Assembly: GCA_964404825.1 (NCBI GenBank)
Contig: CAYOLQ010000001.1
Span: 62,001-126,000, forward strand
Reading direction: 5' to 3'
DNA from: JACJXF01 sp964404825
Lineage (GTDB): Bacteria; Bacteroidota; Bacteroidia; Bacteroidales; GCA-2748055
DNA length: 64,000 nucleotides
Part shown: one piece after another, positions 52,713 through 61,760 of the stretch
How the letters are laid out: every line of letters begins with the position of its first letter
How positions within the stretch are numbered: the first letter of the stretch is position 1
Notes under the pieces: generated by a model
Told to the model about the DNA's origin: nothing
Databases searched by the model: none
The model's input: the letters and a program-made list of their open reading frames with translations, nothing else
Program-made: the position numbers and the translations under genes

Positions 52713-53504
52713 TCACCATTCCTTATTCGTTTTTTCAATAACTTCTTCAGCTTTCTGGTCGCCTAAAAAAGTGTCGATAATGTAATGAAAAAGGTAAATA
52801 AGCGGTGTAAGTAAAATGGCAAAACTTACTTTATAAAGGTATTGCATGGTCCCAACCTGCAAGACCTGAACAAAACTCCATTTTCCCATTATATAAAAGG
52901 CAACAGTGAGAATTACATAGCTGTCAATAAGCTGGGAAACTACCGTCGAACCGGTAGCTCTTAACCAGAGTTTCTTATGGCCGGTAATTTTGCGGATCCA
53001 GTGAAATGTATAAGCATCAACAAACTGACTAAGGAGAAAGGCGGTAATACTCCCTGCAATTATTGCGATCCCCTGAGTAAAAATTAAGGTATAGGCGTAA
53101 TTGATATCGAGCTTTTGTCCATGAGCATCCACCCCGTTAAGTTCCTGCCAGAACGCTGCCGGAGGAAGCTTTGTACTTACATAAATTATTACAGAACAAT
53201 ATAATACCATGATGGCAGCCAGTATGGAAATTCTCTGGACACCACTTTTTCCAAAATATTCATTAATAATATCCGAAAGAATAAAGACAAAAGGCCAGAT
53301 GAGTATTCCCACGCTCATATTCAAATCCAGCACCTCTCCATCACCAAATGGCAAAGACCAATTCTCGATGCCCAAAAAATTAGTCAGGGAAAAGATTTTT
53401 ACACCTGTAAGTTCTGCAAGAATCACATTTGCCAGAAAAATTCCGGAAAGAATATAGAAGAGCTTACTCAGCTTATTATTTTCTCCTACTGATTTCGTAC
53501 TCAT
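52713..53504 (-). CDS. Queuosine precursor transporter (YhhQ/VUT family)
   Basis: Inner-membrane protein of 263 aa with about six hydrophobic segments. YhhQ-type features are visible: FLANVILAELTGVKIF near the start, FVFILSDIINEYFGK, a central SQFVDAYTFHWIRKITGHKKLWLRATGSTVVSQLIDSYV, and a C-terminal KVSFAILLTPLIY. The family imports preQ0 or preQ1 for tRNA queuosine modification. The usual que genes are not nearby, so it may serve salvage from the medium. Confidence 0.88.
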   Translation of the reverse strand: MSTKSVGENNKLSKLFYILSGIFLANVILAELTGVKIFSLTNFLGIENWSLPFGDGEVLDLNMSVGILIWPFVFILSDIINEYFGKSGVQRISILAAIMVLYCSVIIYVSTKLPPAAFWQELNGVDAHGQKLDINYAYTLIFTQGIAIIAGSITAFLLSQFVDAYTFHWIRKITGHKKLWLRATGSTVVSQLIDSYVILTVAFYIMGKWSFVQVLQVGTMQYLYKVSFAILLTPLIYLFHYIIDTFLGDQKAEEVIEKTNKEW

Positions 53505-53817
53505 AGATAACGAACTTTAATACCAGTGATTTTTACGAGACAATATTCGAAATTACAACTATTCTTGAATAATCCTATAAGATATTTACAGATGTTAAAG
53601 TATTTGTTATTAACAGTCGGTTTGCGTAGACTCCTTTTTTATTTCTGGCGATAAAAGATTGGTCTATTCTTCCTCTTCAAAAAAAGCAAGCCACAGATTC
53701 TTGCACAAAATTATAAATTTAAATCTGTAGCTTACTTTTTTTATTTATAAAAACTTGTATGATTGGAATTGCAATAACTCTAATTTTTGGGACATTGAAC
53801 AAAGAAAGAATGAATCC
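53505..53817. other. Intergenic region between queuosine transporter and VWA genes
   Basis: About 310 AT-rich bases. It contains the terminator of the VWA gene at 53684-53737 and nothing else recognisable. Confidence 0.6.
53684..53737 (-). terminator. Terminator of the VWA gene
   Basis: On the minus strand, the arm at 53737-53722 pairs with the arm at 53699-53684 over 16 positions with two G-T wobbles and a 22-nt loop, then a run of T follows. It lies 80 bp after the VWA stop codon. T-rich sequence on the other side means it may act in both directions. Confidence 0.75.
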
Positions 53818-55689
53818 CTACTGTTCAGCGTTTTCTGCGCGCATATCTTTAAGACTATTTGCAGTTTTCACAAGCTTAATGAACTCTCCTTTGTATCCCT
53901 CATCATCATTACTTCTGGCACCTTGCGCCAGACTAAGTAATTGTTCAAATGATGCAAATCCTTTGAATTCCGAATCCCGGAGTAAGAGGCCAAATTCGGC
54001 AACCGCTGCTGAAAACCTGAAGTTATCGGATGTGTTTGATAAATCCAGAATCTTTCCCGGTACAGCTTTTTCATACAGCATACTCGTAATTCCATCCGGT
54101 TTTTTATAACGGACTTTCACAGTCAATAATTCAGCATCATCTGAAGGCTTCGGTTTAACAGAGTTCTCCTGATATTTCAGGGGGTCCACCTTACCTGTAT
54201 TCTCATCACTACCGGTTGGAATAAGTTCATATAAGGCTGTTACGGTATGACCGGATCCCATTTCACCTGCATCTTTCTTATCGTCGTTGAAATCCTCATT
54301 ATTTAACAATCTGTTTTCATACCCGATTAATCTGTATGCTTTTACTCTCCGGGGATTAAACTCAAGCTGAAACTTAACATCTTTTGCAATGGTGAAAAGA
54401 GTTCCTCCGAACTCACTTACCAGAACTTTACGGGCCTCCTGGATATTATCAATATATGCATAATTACCATTTCCCTTGTCGGCAATAATCTCCATCTTAT
54501 CATCCTTGTAATTGCCCATTCCAAAACCTAATACTGTTATGAAAATGCCTTTTTCGCGTTCCTTTTCAATTAATCTTTCCATTTCCGCATTACTCGATGC
54601 TCCGATATTGAAATCGCCATCCGTAGCCAGAATGATTCGGTTATTCCCGCCTTCAATAAAATTCTCCGAAGCTGTTTTATATGCCAGCAATAAACCCTGT
54701 CCTCCGGCAGTAGAACCTCCTGCCTGAAGTTTTTCAAGAGAACTTAAAATAAGCTCTTTCTGATTTCCGGGTGTGGACTTTAAAACTAAACCTGCTGCTC
54801 CGGCATATACAACAATTGCTACCCGATCCTGAGATCTGAGTTCTTTAACCAGCATCTGAAAAGCATTTTTTAATAAGGGTAATTTATTGGGATCTTCCAT
54901 CGATCCGGATACATCCAATAAAAAAACCAGATTCGATGGCGGTAATTCCCTCTTATCGATACTCATACCTTTCAAACCTATATGAAGTAACTGGTGACTT
55001 TTATTCCACGGACAAGCCGATAATTCCGTAGATACAGAAAAGGGATGTTCATCCATTGCATCCGGATAATCATAATTGAAGTAATTAATCATTTCTTCTA
55101 TCCTAACTGCATCTACAGGTGGTAATTGTCCCATATTAATGAAACGGCGTACATTGGCATAGGATGCTTTATCAACATCAATTGAAAAAGTTGAAAGGGG
55201 TGCGTTCAGAACATCTTTGTACCCGTTTTCATGGACAGCAGAATATCCTTCTGTGTTCCAATCCTGATCGGCTACAGGATACATCATTTCAGCACATGCA
55301 AAATCCATCTTTCCATTAATGGTACCGGATGCTGCGGCTCTTTTGTGTGCGGTTGAACCATAGCCTGTTACAACAACCTCGTTCAGGGTAAGTACTGATT
55401 CAGTCAAAACGACGTTAATAACAGATTGATTATTAATAGCAATGCTTTTGCTATCATAACCAATGAATGAATATACCAGAACTTTATCCCCAGGCAGAAC
55501 TGAAATGCGGTATTTGCCGGAAAAATCCGTAATAGTACCCCGGTTGCTATTCTGTATTGCAATGCTTACTCCAACTATTGGAGTTCCTCCCGTGTCGGTT
55601 ACCTGGCCGGTTATCTCTCTTGCAGTATCGGCCGAAATAAAAATTATTGATCCTAACAGGAATACTAAACTTAAAAGAATTGTTTTCAT
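53818..55689 (-). CDS. YfbK-type VWA protein with carboxypeptidase-regulatory N-domain
   Basis: Exported protein of 623 aa from the ATG at 55689; an ATG at 55776 would add 29 residues and cross the divergent sigma gene. The signal peptide covers residues 1-21. A carboxypeptidase-regulatory-like domain (ITGQVTDTGGTPIVGV, VYSFIGYDS) ends in NEVVVTGYGS near residue 112, the phrase that opens SusC plugs, but no plug follows. Next come the YfbK N-terminal region (TFSIDVDKASYANVRRFI), a VWA domain with MIDAS residues DVSGS and ATDGDFNIG, and a C-terminal DUF3520-like part. It is divergent from an ECF sigma / anti-sigma pair, which suggests a shared stress or surface-sensing function. Confidence 0.85.
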   Translation of the reverse strand: MKTILLSLVFLLGSIIFISADTAREITGQVTDTGGTPIVGVSIAIQNSNRGTITDFSGKYRISVLPGDKVLVYSFIGYDSKSIAINNQSVINVVLTESVLTLNEVVVTGYGSTAHKRAAASGTINGKMDFACAEMMYPVADQDWNTEGYSAVHENGYKDVLNAPLSTFSIDVDKASYANVRRFINMGQLPPVDAVRIEEMINYFNYDYPDAMDEHPFSVSTELSACPWNKSHQLLHIGLKGMSIDKRELPPSNLVFLLDVSGSMEDPNKLPLLKNAFQMLVKELRSQDRVAIVVYAGAAGLVLKSTPGNQKELILSSLEKLQAGGSTAGGQGLLLAYKTASENFIEGGNNRIILATDGDFNIGASSNAEMERLIEKEREKGIFITVLGFGMGNYKDDKMEIIADKGNGNYAYIDNIQEARKVLVSEFGGTLFTIAKDVKFQLEFNPRRVKAYRLIGYENRLLNNEDFNDDKKDAGEMGSGHTVTALYELIPTGSDENTGKVDPLKYQENSVKPKPSDDAELLTVKVRYKKPDGITSMLYEKAVPGKILDLSNTSDNFRFSAAVAEFGLLLRDSEFKGFASFEQLLSLAQGARSNDDEGYKGEFIKLVKTANSLKDMRAENAEQ

Positions 55690-55770
55690 GGTTTTTGAAT
55701 TAAGTTCGACATTTACTAAGAAGATGCATTCAAAAACCTGATTCCATAAAAAATTGATTTTTTTTTTACC

Positions 55771-56376
55771 TTGCATAAAATCCAGTTGCCATTGTTAACT
55801 CTCTTTGCCGGAAACAGAAAATCTTTGCCCGATAATGAATTATTCAGGCTTTTTCACAGTTCCGGTAATTCTGAATATCTGGGTGAGCTGTATTCCCGCT
55901 ATATGCACCTTGTATATGGTGTATGCCTGAAGTACCTGCGAAACAGGGAAGAAGCAAAAGATGCTGTTATGCAGATATTTGAAAAGTTACTGATTCGTAC
56001 TCCGGAATATGAGATAAGGAGTTTTAAATCCTGGTTGTATGTGATTTCAAAGAATCATTGTCTTATGGAAATAAGATCCCGTGAATCAGTTGAAAAGAAA
56101 ATCAAACTTTGGGAAAAGGATCCGGAAAATTTTATGGAATATGAAGAAGATCCGCATCCTATTGATGAAGAATCGTTTGAAAACAATCCTGCACTTCAAA
56201 ACTGCATTGAGAAATTGAAAAGGGAGCAGATGATGTGTGTCAGCTTGTTTTATTTTGAGAATAAGTCGTACAGGGAGATATCGGGTATGACCGGAATGGA
56301 TGAAAAAAAAGTAAAGAGCCTGTTGCAAAATGCAAAAAGAAACCTGAAAATTTGTCTTGAAAACAAAAATGTCTGA
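55771..56376 (+). CDS. ECF sigma factor
   Basis: Sigma-70 family factor of 201 aa. Region 2 is LGELYSRYMHLVYGVCLKYL with NREEAKDAVMQIFEKLL. Region 4 is FYFENKSYREISGMTG with EKKVKSLLQNAKRNL. The linker between them is acidic. No ATG occurs before residue 44, so a TTG at 55771 (or TTGs at 55786 or 55792) must be used. The last 8 nt overlap the anti-sigma gene, so the two are translationally coupled. The VWA gene is divergent, with about 80 bp between, where the shared control region must lie. Confidence 0.9.
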   Translation: MHKIQLPLLTLFAGNRKSLPDNELFRLFHSSGNSEYLGELYSRYMHLVYGVCLKYLRNREEAKDAVMQIFEKLLIRTPEYEIRSFKSWLYVISKNHCLMEIRSRESVEKKIKLWEKDPENFMEYEEDPHPIDEESFENNPALQNCIEKLKREQMMCVSLFYFENKSYREISGMTGMDEKKVKSLLQNAKRNLKICLENKNV

Positions 56377-57646
56377 AAAAGCTAAACATACTGTAAACTC
56401 AGAGAAAGATTTTCTCAGGTATTCTGCCAATAAGATGACGGAAAGGGAAAGGAATGCCTTTGAAAAAAACCTTCTTCGTGATTCTTTCGAATCTGAAGCA
56501 GAGGAGGGATTTTCATCCGTATCGGAAAAGGATAGCTCTTCTGACCTGAGGGAATTGAAATCCCGTTTGCATCATAAAACGAAACCATCCGGCAGGTATA
56601 TCATGTTTCGCTATGCTGCCGGGCTTGCTCTGATACTGAGCGTATCACTCGTTTTCTATTACGCAGCCAGTCGTAAAATATCTGATCAGCAAAAAGGCAG
56701 GGTTATTTCTGAATCCGATCAGGCTAAAGCAGATGTTGAAACGATCCCTGAACCACAAATTGAAATATTCGCAAAACCTGAAATATCAAAGCCTGTCGAA
56801 TCAAAAAAGTCCGGAAACATTATTGTAAAAAATGACCTGACGGTAAAGGATGTTGAACTTGATTCTGTTCCTGCCGAAATTCAGGAACAAAGTATTGATT
56901 TTGTGGCAGATTCTGATATAATGCCGGAAATAGCAGAAATTGTAAGCGAAGAACGTTTTGAGAAAAGGGAAACAACTGAAATGAAAGCTGCCGCCGGAGT
57001 ATCCATTACAGGCAGAGCGGAAACCATATCGCCTGTTAAAGATGAAAAGGGATTCAGAGGGAGAATACTTTCTTCTGACGATTACAAGCCTGTTATGGGA
57101 GCAAGCGTAGTAATAAAAGGAACCTCAACCGGAACCGTAACAGATTTAGAAGGTGCATTTGAACTTCCAACTCCTTCTTCCAGTGACTCAACTGTAACAC
57201 TCCGGGTTTCTTTTATTGGTATGGAACAGCAGGAAATTCTTGCCGATGCGGGAAATGATCTGAATATAGTTTTGCATCCCTCTGAATTATCACTTTCTGA
57301 AGTTGTTGTTACCGGTTACGGAACCAAAAGAAAAGAAGCACGGGCAGGTTCCATTGAGATCATAGATCCGATATATTCCGTGCCACTTGATGGTCAAAAG
57401 TCTTTTGAAAGATATATTCGTGATAATCAGATTTTCCCGCAATCCGGTTCAGGCATTTCTAAAGCAAAAGTTGTTTTGGAATTTTTGGTTGATGAAAACG
57501 GAAGGCCAATCGAAATAAAAGCCATTCAGAGCCCTGGTGTAGAATTTTCCGATGAAGCTATCCGGCTTCTCACAAACGGTCCCGGGTGGACACAGTCACA
57601 GACGGCAAACTCAGTGACTCAGGTTTCAATAATCCTTTCCAGATAG
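56369..57646 (+). CDS. Anti-sigma factor with carboxypeptidase-regulatory and TonB C-terminal domains
   Basis: Predicted inner-membrane anti-sigma factor of 425 aa. Residues 1-75 are cytoplasmic and charged (DFLRYSANKMTERERNAFEKN), resembling anti-sigma N-terminal helices. One membrane helix lies at about 83-102. A long acidic periplasmic stretch follows to about 215. A carboxypeptidase-regulatory-like domain (about 222-308, ending SEVVVTGYGT) and a TonB-type C-terminal domain (KVVLEFLVDENGRPIEIKAI, then VSIILSR) complete it. The last two domains could sense an outer-membrane or periplasmic partner, possibly the divergent VWA protein that has the same carboxypeptidase-regulatory domain (inference). 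The start at 56369 overlaps the sigma stop (ATGTCTGA). Confidence 0.82.
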   Translation: MSEKAKHTVNSEKDFLRYSANKMTERERNAFEKNLLRDSFESEAEEGFSSVSEKDSSSDLRELKSRLHHKTKPSGRYIMFRYAAGLALILSVSLVFYYAASRKISDQQKGRVISESDQAKADVETIPEPQIEIFAKPEISKPVESKKSGNIIVKNDLTVKDVELDSVPAEIQEQSIDFVADSDIMPEIAEIVSEERFEKRETTEMKAAAGVSITGRAETISPVKDEKGFRGRILSSDDYKPVMGASVVIKGTSTGTVTDLEGAFELPTPSSSDSTVTLRVSFIGMEQQEILADAGNDLNIVLHPSELSLSEVVVTGYGTKRKEARAGSIEIIDPIYSVPLDGQKSFERYIRDNQIFPQSGSGISKAKVVLEFLVDENGRPIEIKAIQSPGVEFSDEAIRLLTNGPGWTQSQTANSVTQVSIILSR

Positions 57647-57916
57647 GTTTATAGCTGATTGCCAGACCTTTTGTTTTTGAAAATACCCACAGTTAAATAC
57701 AACCTTATAGTAAATAACTATGTATAACACTTGCTGTTGACACGAATGACACCATAATTTTACTACCTTGTGAAATTGTAATCTGGTGATATTCCATCCG
57801 GATAAACAAGCCAGATTTAATTATGAGTAAACTGTTGAACAGAGTCAGGCTTTGTATGTAAGCATTCGTAGTACGCAGAAACTATTTTCTATGTAATCTT
57901 TGTATAATCTGATATC

Positions 57917-60121
57917 GTGAATCTGAGTAAACTAATATATCTCCCGTGTTTCCTGCTTTCTATGTCAGCCTTTGCTCAGACGCCTGACCATTGGGAGAAT
58001 CTTATTGACGCTGCTGATACCTGGAAATATACTGTTCCTGTTTCTGAACCACCATTAAACTGGACCGATCCGGAGTTTAATGATGCTGCCTGGAATAGCG
58101 GGCAGGGAGGTTTTGGATATGGAGACAATGATGACAATACTATTCTTCCTTTGGGAACTATCTCGGTTTTCATCCGGAAAAATTTTACGGTAGCAGATGC
58201 TTCAAAACTTGTATCGGCTATACTTTTCATTGACTACGATGATGCTTTTGTTGCCTATCTGAATGGAGTTGAGATTGCACGTGCAAATATTGGTACCGTG
58301 GATATTCGACCCGCCTATAATGCTACTTCTGTCAATGCTCTTGAACCCGCGGCTGCTTCCGGTGCGATTCCAATCCGGTTTCCTGTCAACAAAACCAAAC
58401 TTGCTTCAGCATTGAGGAATGGGACAAATACCTTTGCTGTGCAGTTTCATAATCATCAGGCAACATCATCCGATCTCTCTTCAACAAGTTATTTTTTCGG
58501 GGGATTCAGCAATACTTCTACCGGTTTTCGTTCGCCGCCAGCCTGGTTTGTGGCACCCGTTTCGGTAACATCCCACCTACCTCTGGTGGTGATTGATACA
58601 TGGGGTGGCTATATCCAAAATGAGCCAAAGATAGACGCCTGGATAAAAATTATTAACAACGGGGAAGGAAAACTAAATGATTTAAATGATGCCGGAACAG
58701 ATTATGAAGGTAATATAGGAATTGAAGTCAGGGGACAGAGTTCACAAGGATTCGAGAAAAAGGGATACGGATTTGAAACCCGGACTCCCCTTGGAGAGGA
58801 TTCTGCGGTTAGCCTTCTCGGAATGCCTGAAGAAAGTGATTGGATACTGAGTGCTCCTTTTTCGGATAAATCGCTTATGCGGAACCCGCTTACTTACTAC
58901 CTTGGAAATACAATGGGGGAATGGCAACCCGGGACCAGATGGTGCGAATTATATCTTAATGGGGATTACAGGGGAGTCTATCTGCTTGTTGAAAAAATAA
59001 AAAGGGATAAGGATCGGGTGAATATTGATAAACTATTGCCCGAAGAAATTGCTGATGATCCTCTTACCGGCGGGTATATTATTAAGGTAGATAAACTCGA
59101 TGGACTCACAACAAACGACTATTTCAGGACTATTCCGCTGACCAGTTACTTTAATGCACGGCATTATGATTTCAGCTATGTGTACCCTAAGTCTGAAGAT
59201 ATTGTCCCGGCTCAGAAAACATATATTAAAAAATATCTTACCGATCTGGAATCTGCTCTCAATGGCACGAATTTTAAGGATCCGGTTAAAGGATTCAGAG
59301 CGTATCTGGATGAATATTCGTTTGCTGAGTTTGAAATCATTCAGGAATTATCCAATAATGTGGATGGATATCGTTACAGCACCTTCTTTCATAAGGAGAA
59401 TATTTCTGACGGGGGAAAACTTAAGGCCGGACCTTTGTGGGATTTTGATTTGTGTTACGGGAATGTTGATTATGCACCGGCAAGACTTGCAACAAATACC
59501 TGGTTATATATAAATTACGGAACAAATGAGGGCTCGCCTATGCATTGGTGGAGAAGACTCATGGAAGATCCAAACTATAAAACACTTGTTCGTTGGCGTT
59601 ATTCTCAATTGCGGGCCGGCTCATTGAATACCGATTCTGTCTTTGCATATTTAGACAGTACAGAAAATCTGTTGGGGGCAGCAATCACCAGAAATTTCAC
59701 CAGATGGCCCATTCTCAGTCAGTATGTTTGGCCAAACAACTACATTGGAGGTACGCATGACAATGAAATGGATTACCTTAAGACATGGATTGCAAAAAGA
59801 TTGGACTGGATGGACTCTCAATGGCTTATCCCGCTTACAGTTTCTAATACAGGTAGTCTGGAAAAGGAGTTCAGGGTGTTTCCAAATCCTTTCTATTCCA
59901 CTATAAACGTCACGGTAAAGCCGCATAATTACGAGGATATTACGGTAAGTGTTTTCTCCGTTCAGGGTCAAAAAGTCGCAGAGCAAAGCTTTACACCCGG
60001 TACTCTTACTTCTGAAACATTTATTCTGGAAAACCTGAACCTGCCTTCCGGAATTTATTTGCTGCAGGCACGTCAGTCGGGTCTGATTCTTGGTAATTCC
60101 AAACTAATACGAACAGAATAA
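57917..60121 (+). CDS. CotH-kinase-family protein exported by T9SS
   Basis: Secreted protein of 734 aa with a GTG start at 57917; the next ATG would cut off the signal peptide (residues 1-20, ending AFAQ). Residues 25-190 form a beta-rich domain. The CotH kinase-like core (about 225-540) has RGQSSQGFEKKGY, ESDWILSAPFSDKSLMRN, ELYLNGDYRGVYLLVEKIKR and the metal-binding-like WDFD at residues 508-511. CotH proteins elsewhere phosphorylate spore-coat proteins. The C-terminal 75 residues (FRVFPNPF, LPSGIYLLQ) are a T9SS sorting domain, so it acts at or outside the cell surface. It is followed by a terminator hairpin. Confidence 0.88.
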   Translation: MNLSKLIYLPCFLLSMSAFAQTPDHWENLIDAADTWKYTVPVSEPPLNWTDPEFNDAAWNSGQGGFGYGDNDDNTILPLGTISVFIRKNFTVADASKLVSAILFIDYDDAFVAYLNGVEIARANIGTVDIRPAYNATSVNALEPAAASGAIPIRFPVNKTKLASALRNGTNTFAVQFHNHQATSSDLSSTSYFFGGFSNTSTGFRSPPAWFVAPVSVTSHLPLVVIDTWGGYIQNEPKIDAWIKIINNGEGKLNDLNDAGTDYEGNIGIEVRGQSSQGFEKKGYGFETRTPLGEDSAVSLLGMPEESDWILSAPFSDKSLMRNPLTYYLGNTMGEWQPGTRWCELYLNGDYRGVYLLVEKIKRDKDRVNIDKLLPEEIADDPLTGGYIIKVDKLDGLTTNDYFRTIPLTSYFNARHYDFSYVYPKSEDIVPAQKTYIKKYLTDLESALNGTNFKDPVKGFRAYLDEYSFAEFEIIQELSNNVDGYRYSTFFHKENISDGGKLKAGPLWDFDLCYGNVDYAPARLATNTWLYINYGTNEGSPMHWWRRLMEDPNYKTLVRWRYSQLRAGSLNTDSVFAYLDSTENLLGAAITRNFTRWPILSQYVWPNNYIGGTHDNEMDYLKTWIAKRLDWMDSQWLIPLTVSNTGSLEKEFRVFPNPFYSTINVTVKPHNYEDITVSVFSVQGQKVAEQSFTPGTLTSETFILENLNLPSGIYLLQARQSGLILGNSKLIRTE

Positions 60122-60146
60122 ATCACCGGTGATGGTGATTTTAAAA
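60120..60146 (+). terminator. Terminator-like hairpin after CotH gene
   Basis: AAATCACC (60120-60127) pairs with GGTGATTT (60134-60141) around a 6-nt loop. The T tail is short and broken. Confidence 0.6.
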
Positions 60147-60205
60147 CTTTGGTTCTGAATACTGTTTTGGTATATTGCATTCTCAATTGTTAATGTTTGA
60201 ATCCG

Positions 60206-61486
60206 ATGCTGAGACTCCTGCCATTTTTGTTTCTGTTATCCTGGTATAACGGATACTCCCAAACCCACGAATATGCAAGAAGTGTTGTCAGTACATTAGC
60301 CTCAGATGAATTTAAGGGACGCGGTTTTACCGGAAAGTCTGATTTAAAGGCTGCGGAATATATCAGAAGTGAATTTATCAGATTGGGTGTTCAGGCTATC
60401 GATGATACCCACTTCCAGAATTTTGATATTAGTGTAAATACATTTCCCGGTAAAATGGAGCTGAATGTTAATAGCATAGCCATGAAGCCAGGGATAGATT
60501 ACATAGTTGATCCCTCTTCACCATCGCTCAGGGGAACTTTTTTAGTTACCAGAATTTCCAGACGGGAACTGGCAGATGAAAGCCGCTTACAAAAGATTTT
60601 AGAAACCGTCAGGGGCAAAGCTGTTTTAATTGATCTGAACGACACCTCCCGATATTCCCCAAAGGAGGAAGCAGAGATTAACAGGCTTATTAATACAATC
60701 AAATATGATCCGGGAATATCCAATCCCCTTACAATACTTTTTTCCGATAAAAAGCTGACCTGGAGCATATCTGACCGGCAAGCCTCAAAGGCTGTTTTAA
60801 TTATGAATTCAGCCGGCCTTGATCCGCATGCAATTACAGAAGTGCAGGTTGATATCAAAGCCAGACTAAAAACAAATTATAAAACGCAGAATGTAATTGG
60901 AATTATCCGGGGAAAGACTGTGCCGGATAGTTTCCTTATTCTTACGGCTCACTATGATCATCTGGGAATGATCGGAAAAAATACAATTTTTCCGGAATCT
61001 AACGACAACGCAAGCGGAGTAGCCATGCTCCTCAGTCTGGCCGATTATTTTGCCGCAAATCCCCCTGAGTATAGTATTGCATTTATTGCCTTTTCTGCTG
61101 AGGAGCTGGGATTACTGGGGGCCGGACATTTTGTTGAAAATCCTCTTTTCAAAATAGAAAACACCCGGTTTCTGGTAAATTTCGATCTCGCAGGCACAGG
61201 CGATGATGGCATTAAGGTTGTAAATGCCACAATTTTTAAAAAGGAATTTGAATTATTGCAGGAGGTTAATGAGAAAGGTAATTATCTGTCTTCCGTTCAG
61301 CCCAGAGGGGAAGCCTGCATAAGTGATCATTGTCTGTTTTATATGAAACGGATACCATGCTTTTATATCTATACCCTTGGCGGTATTTCTGCATACCACG
61401 ATGTTTATGACAGACCGGAAACGCTTCCGCTTACCGAATTTGAAGATTACCATACCCTGATGCGTATTTTTTTAAGTAAGCTTTAG
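60206..61486 (+). CDS. M28-family metallopeptidase
   Basis: Exported zinc aminopeptidase of 426 aa. The signal peptide covers about residues 1-19 (ending GYSQ). Two-zinc ligands are visible in AHYDHLG (His249, Asp251), NDNASGVAM, FSAEELGLLG (catalytic Glu), NFDLAGTG and the late YHDVYDRPETL (His). The region of about 100-225 between the N-terminus and the catalytic core could be a PA-like lid. The ATG at 60206 is preferred over a TTG at 60197. It lies 85 bp after the CotH gene. Confidence 0.88.
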   Translation: MLRLLPFLFLLSWYNGYSQTHEYARSVVSTLASDEFKGRGFTGKSDLKAAEYIRSEFIRLGVQAIDDTHFQNFDISVNTFPGKMELNVNSIAMKPGIDYIVDPSSPSLRGTFLVTRISRRELADESRLQKILETVRGKAVLIDLNDTSRYSPKEEAEINRLINTIKYDPGISNPLTILFSDKKLTWSISDRQASKAVLIMNSAGLDPHAITEVQVDIKARLKTNYKTQNVIGIIRGKTVPDSFLILTAHYDHLGMIGKNTIFPESNDNASGVAMLLSLADYFAANPPEYSIAFIAFSAEELGLLGAGHFVENPLFKIENTRFLVNFDLAGTGDDGIKVVNATIFKKEFELLQEVNEKGNYLSSVQPRGEACISDHCLFYMKRIPCFYIYTLGGISAYHDVYDRPETLPLTEFEDYHTLMRIFLSKL

Positions 61487-61647
61487 GCCGGGTTTTATCA
61501 CCGGTGAGAGAATTTAGAATCGTTGATGGAGCCTAAGGAACAAAGAGTCAGTTTATTAAATTGTCGACCTGTTGCGGCTTTTGCGCTATTTTTATTTAGA
61601 TCGATTATTAATTTTAGGTGGTTAATTAAATTACAGGGTTTATTGTT

Positions 61648-61680
61648 ATTTGAATCACAATAAAATTCTATATTTGAATC
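61648..61680 (+). promoter_or_regulatory. Promoter region of the hydrogenase-type operon
   Basis: TATATTTG at 61669-61676 matches TAnnTTTG, and a TTTG lies at 61649-61652 with a short 16-nt spacer. ATTTGAATC is repeated at 61648-61656 and 61672-61680, 24 bp apart. Transcription would begin near 61682. Confidence 0.5.
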
Positions 61681-61686
61681 GCCTAA

Positions 61687-61704
61687 TTGTTATTATAATA
61701 ACAA
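61687..61704. promoter_or_regulatory. Rex-like operator (perfect palindrome)
   Basis: TTGTTATTATAATAACAA is a perfect 18-nt palindrome. Its length and its TTGT...ACAA ends fit known Rex sites (TTGTGAAn4TTCACAA, and TTGTTAAn4TTAACAA in clostridia). It lies just after the putative start of transcription of an NADH-linked hydrogenase-type operon, where a bound repressor would block elongation. Rex binding is inferred. Confidence 0.65.
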
Positions 61705-61760
61705 CATTCATAAGAATCTCATTTATAACCATATATTATTAACCAATAAAATTACAAAGT

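Noticed and set aside
55690..55776. Longer N-terminus of the VWA protein (ATG at 55776)
   Set aside because: It would place 29 charged residues before an evident signal peptide and overlap the divergent sigma gene start.
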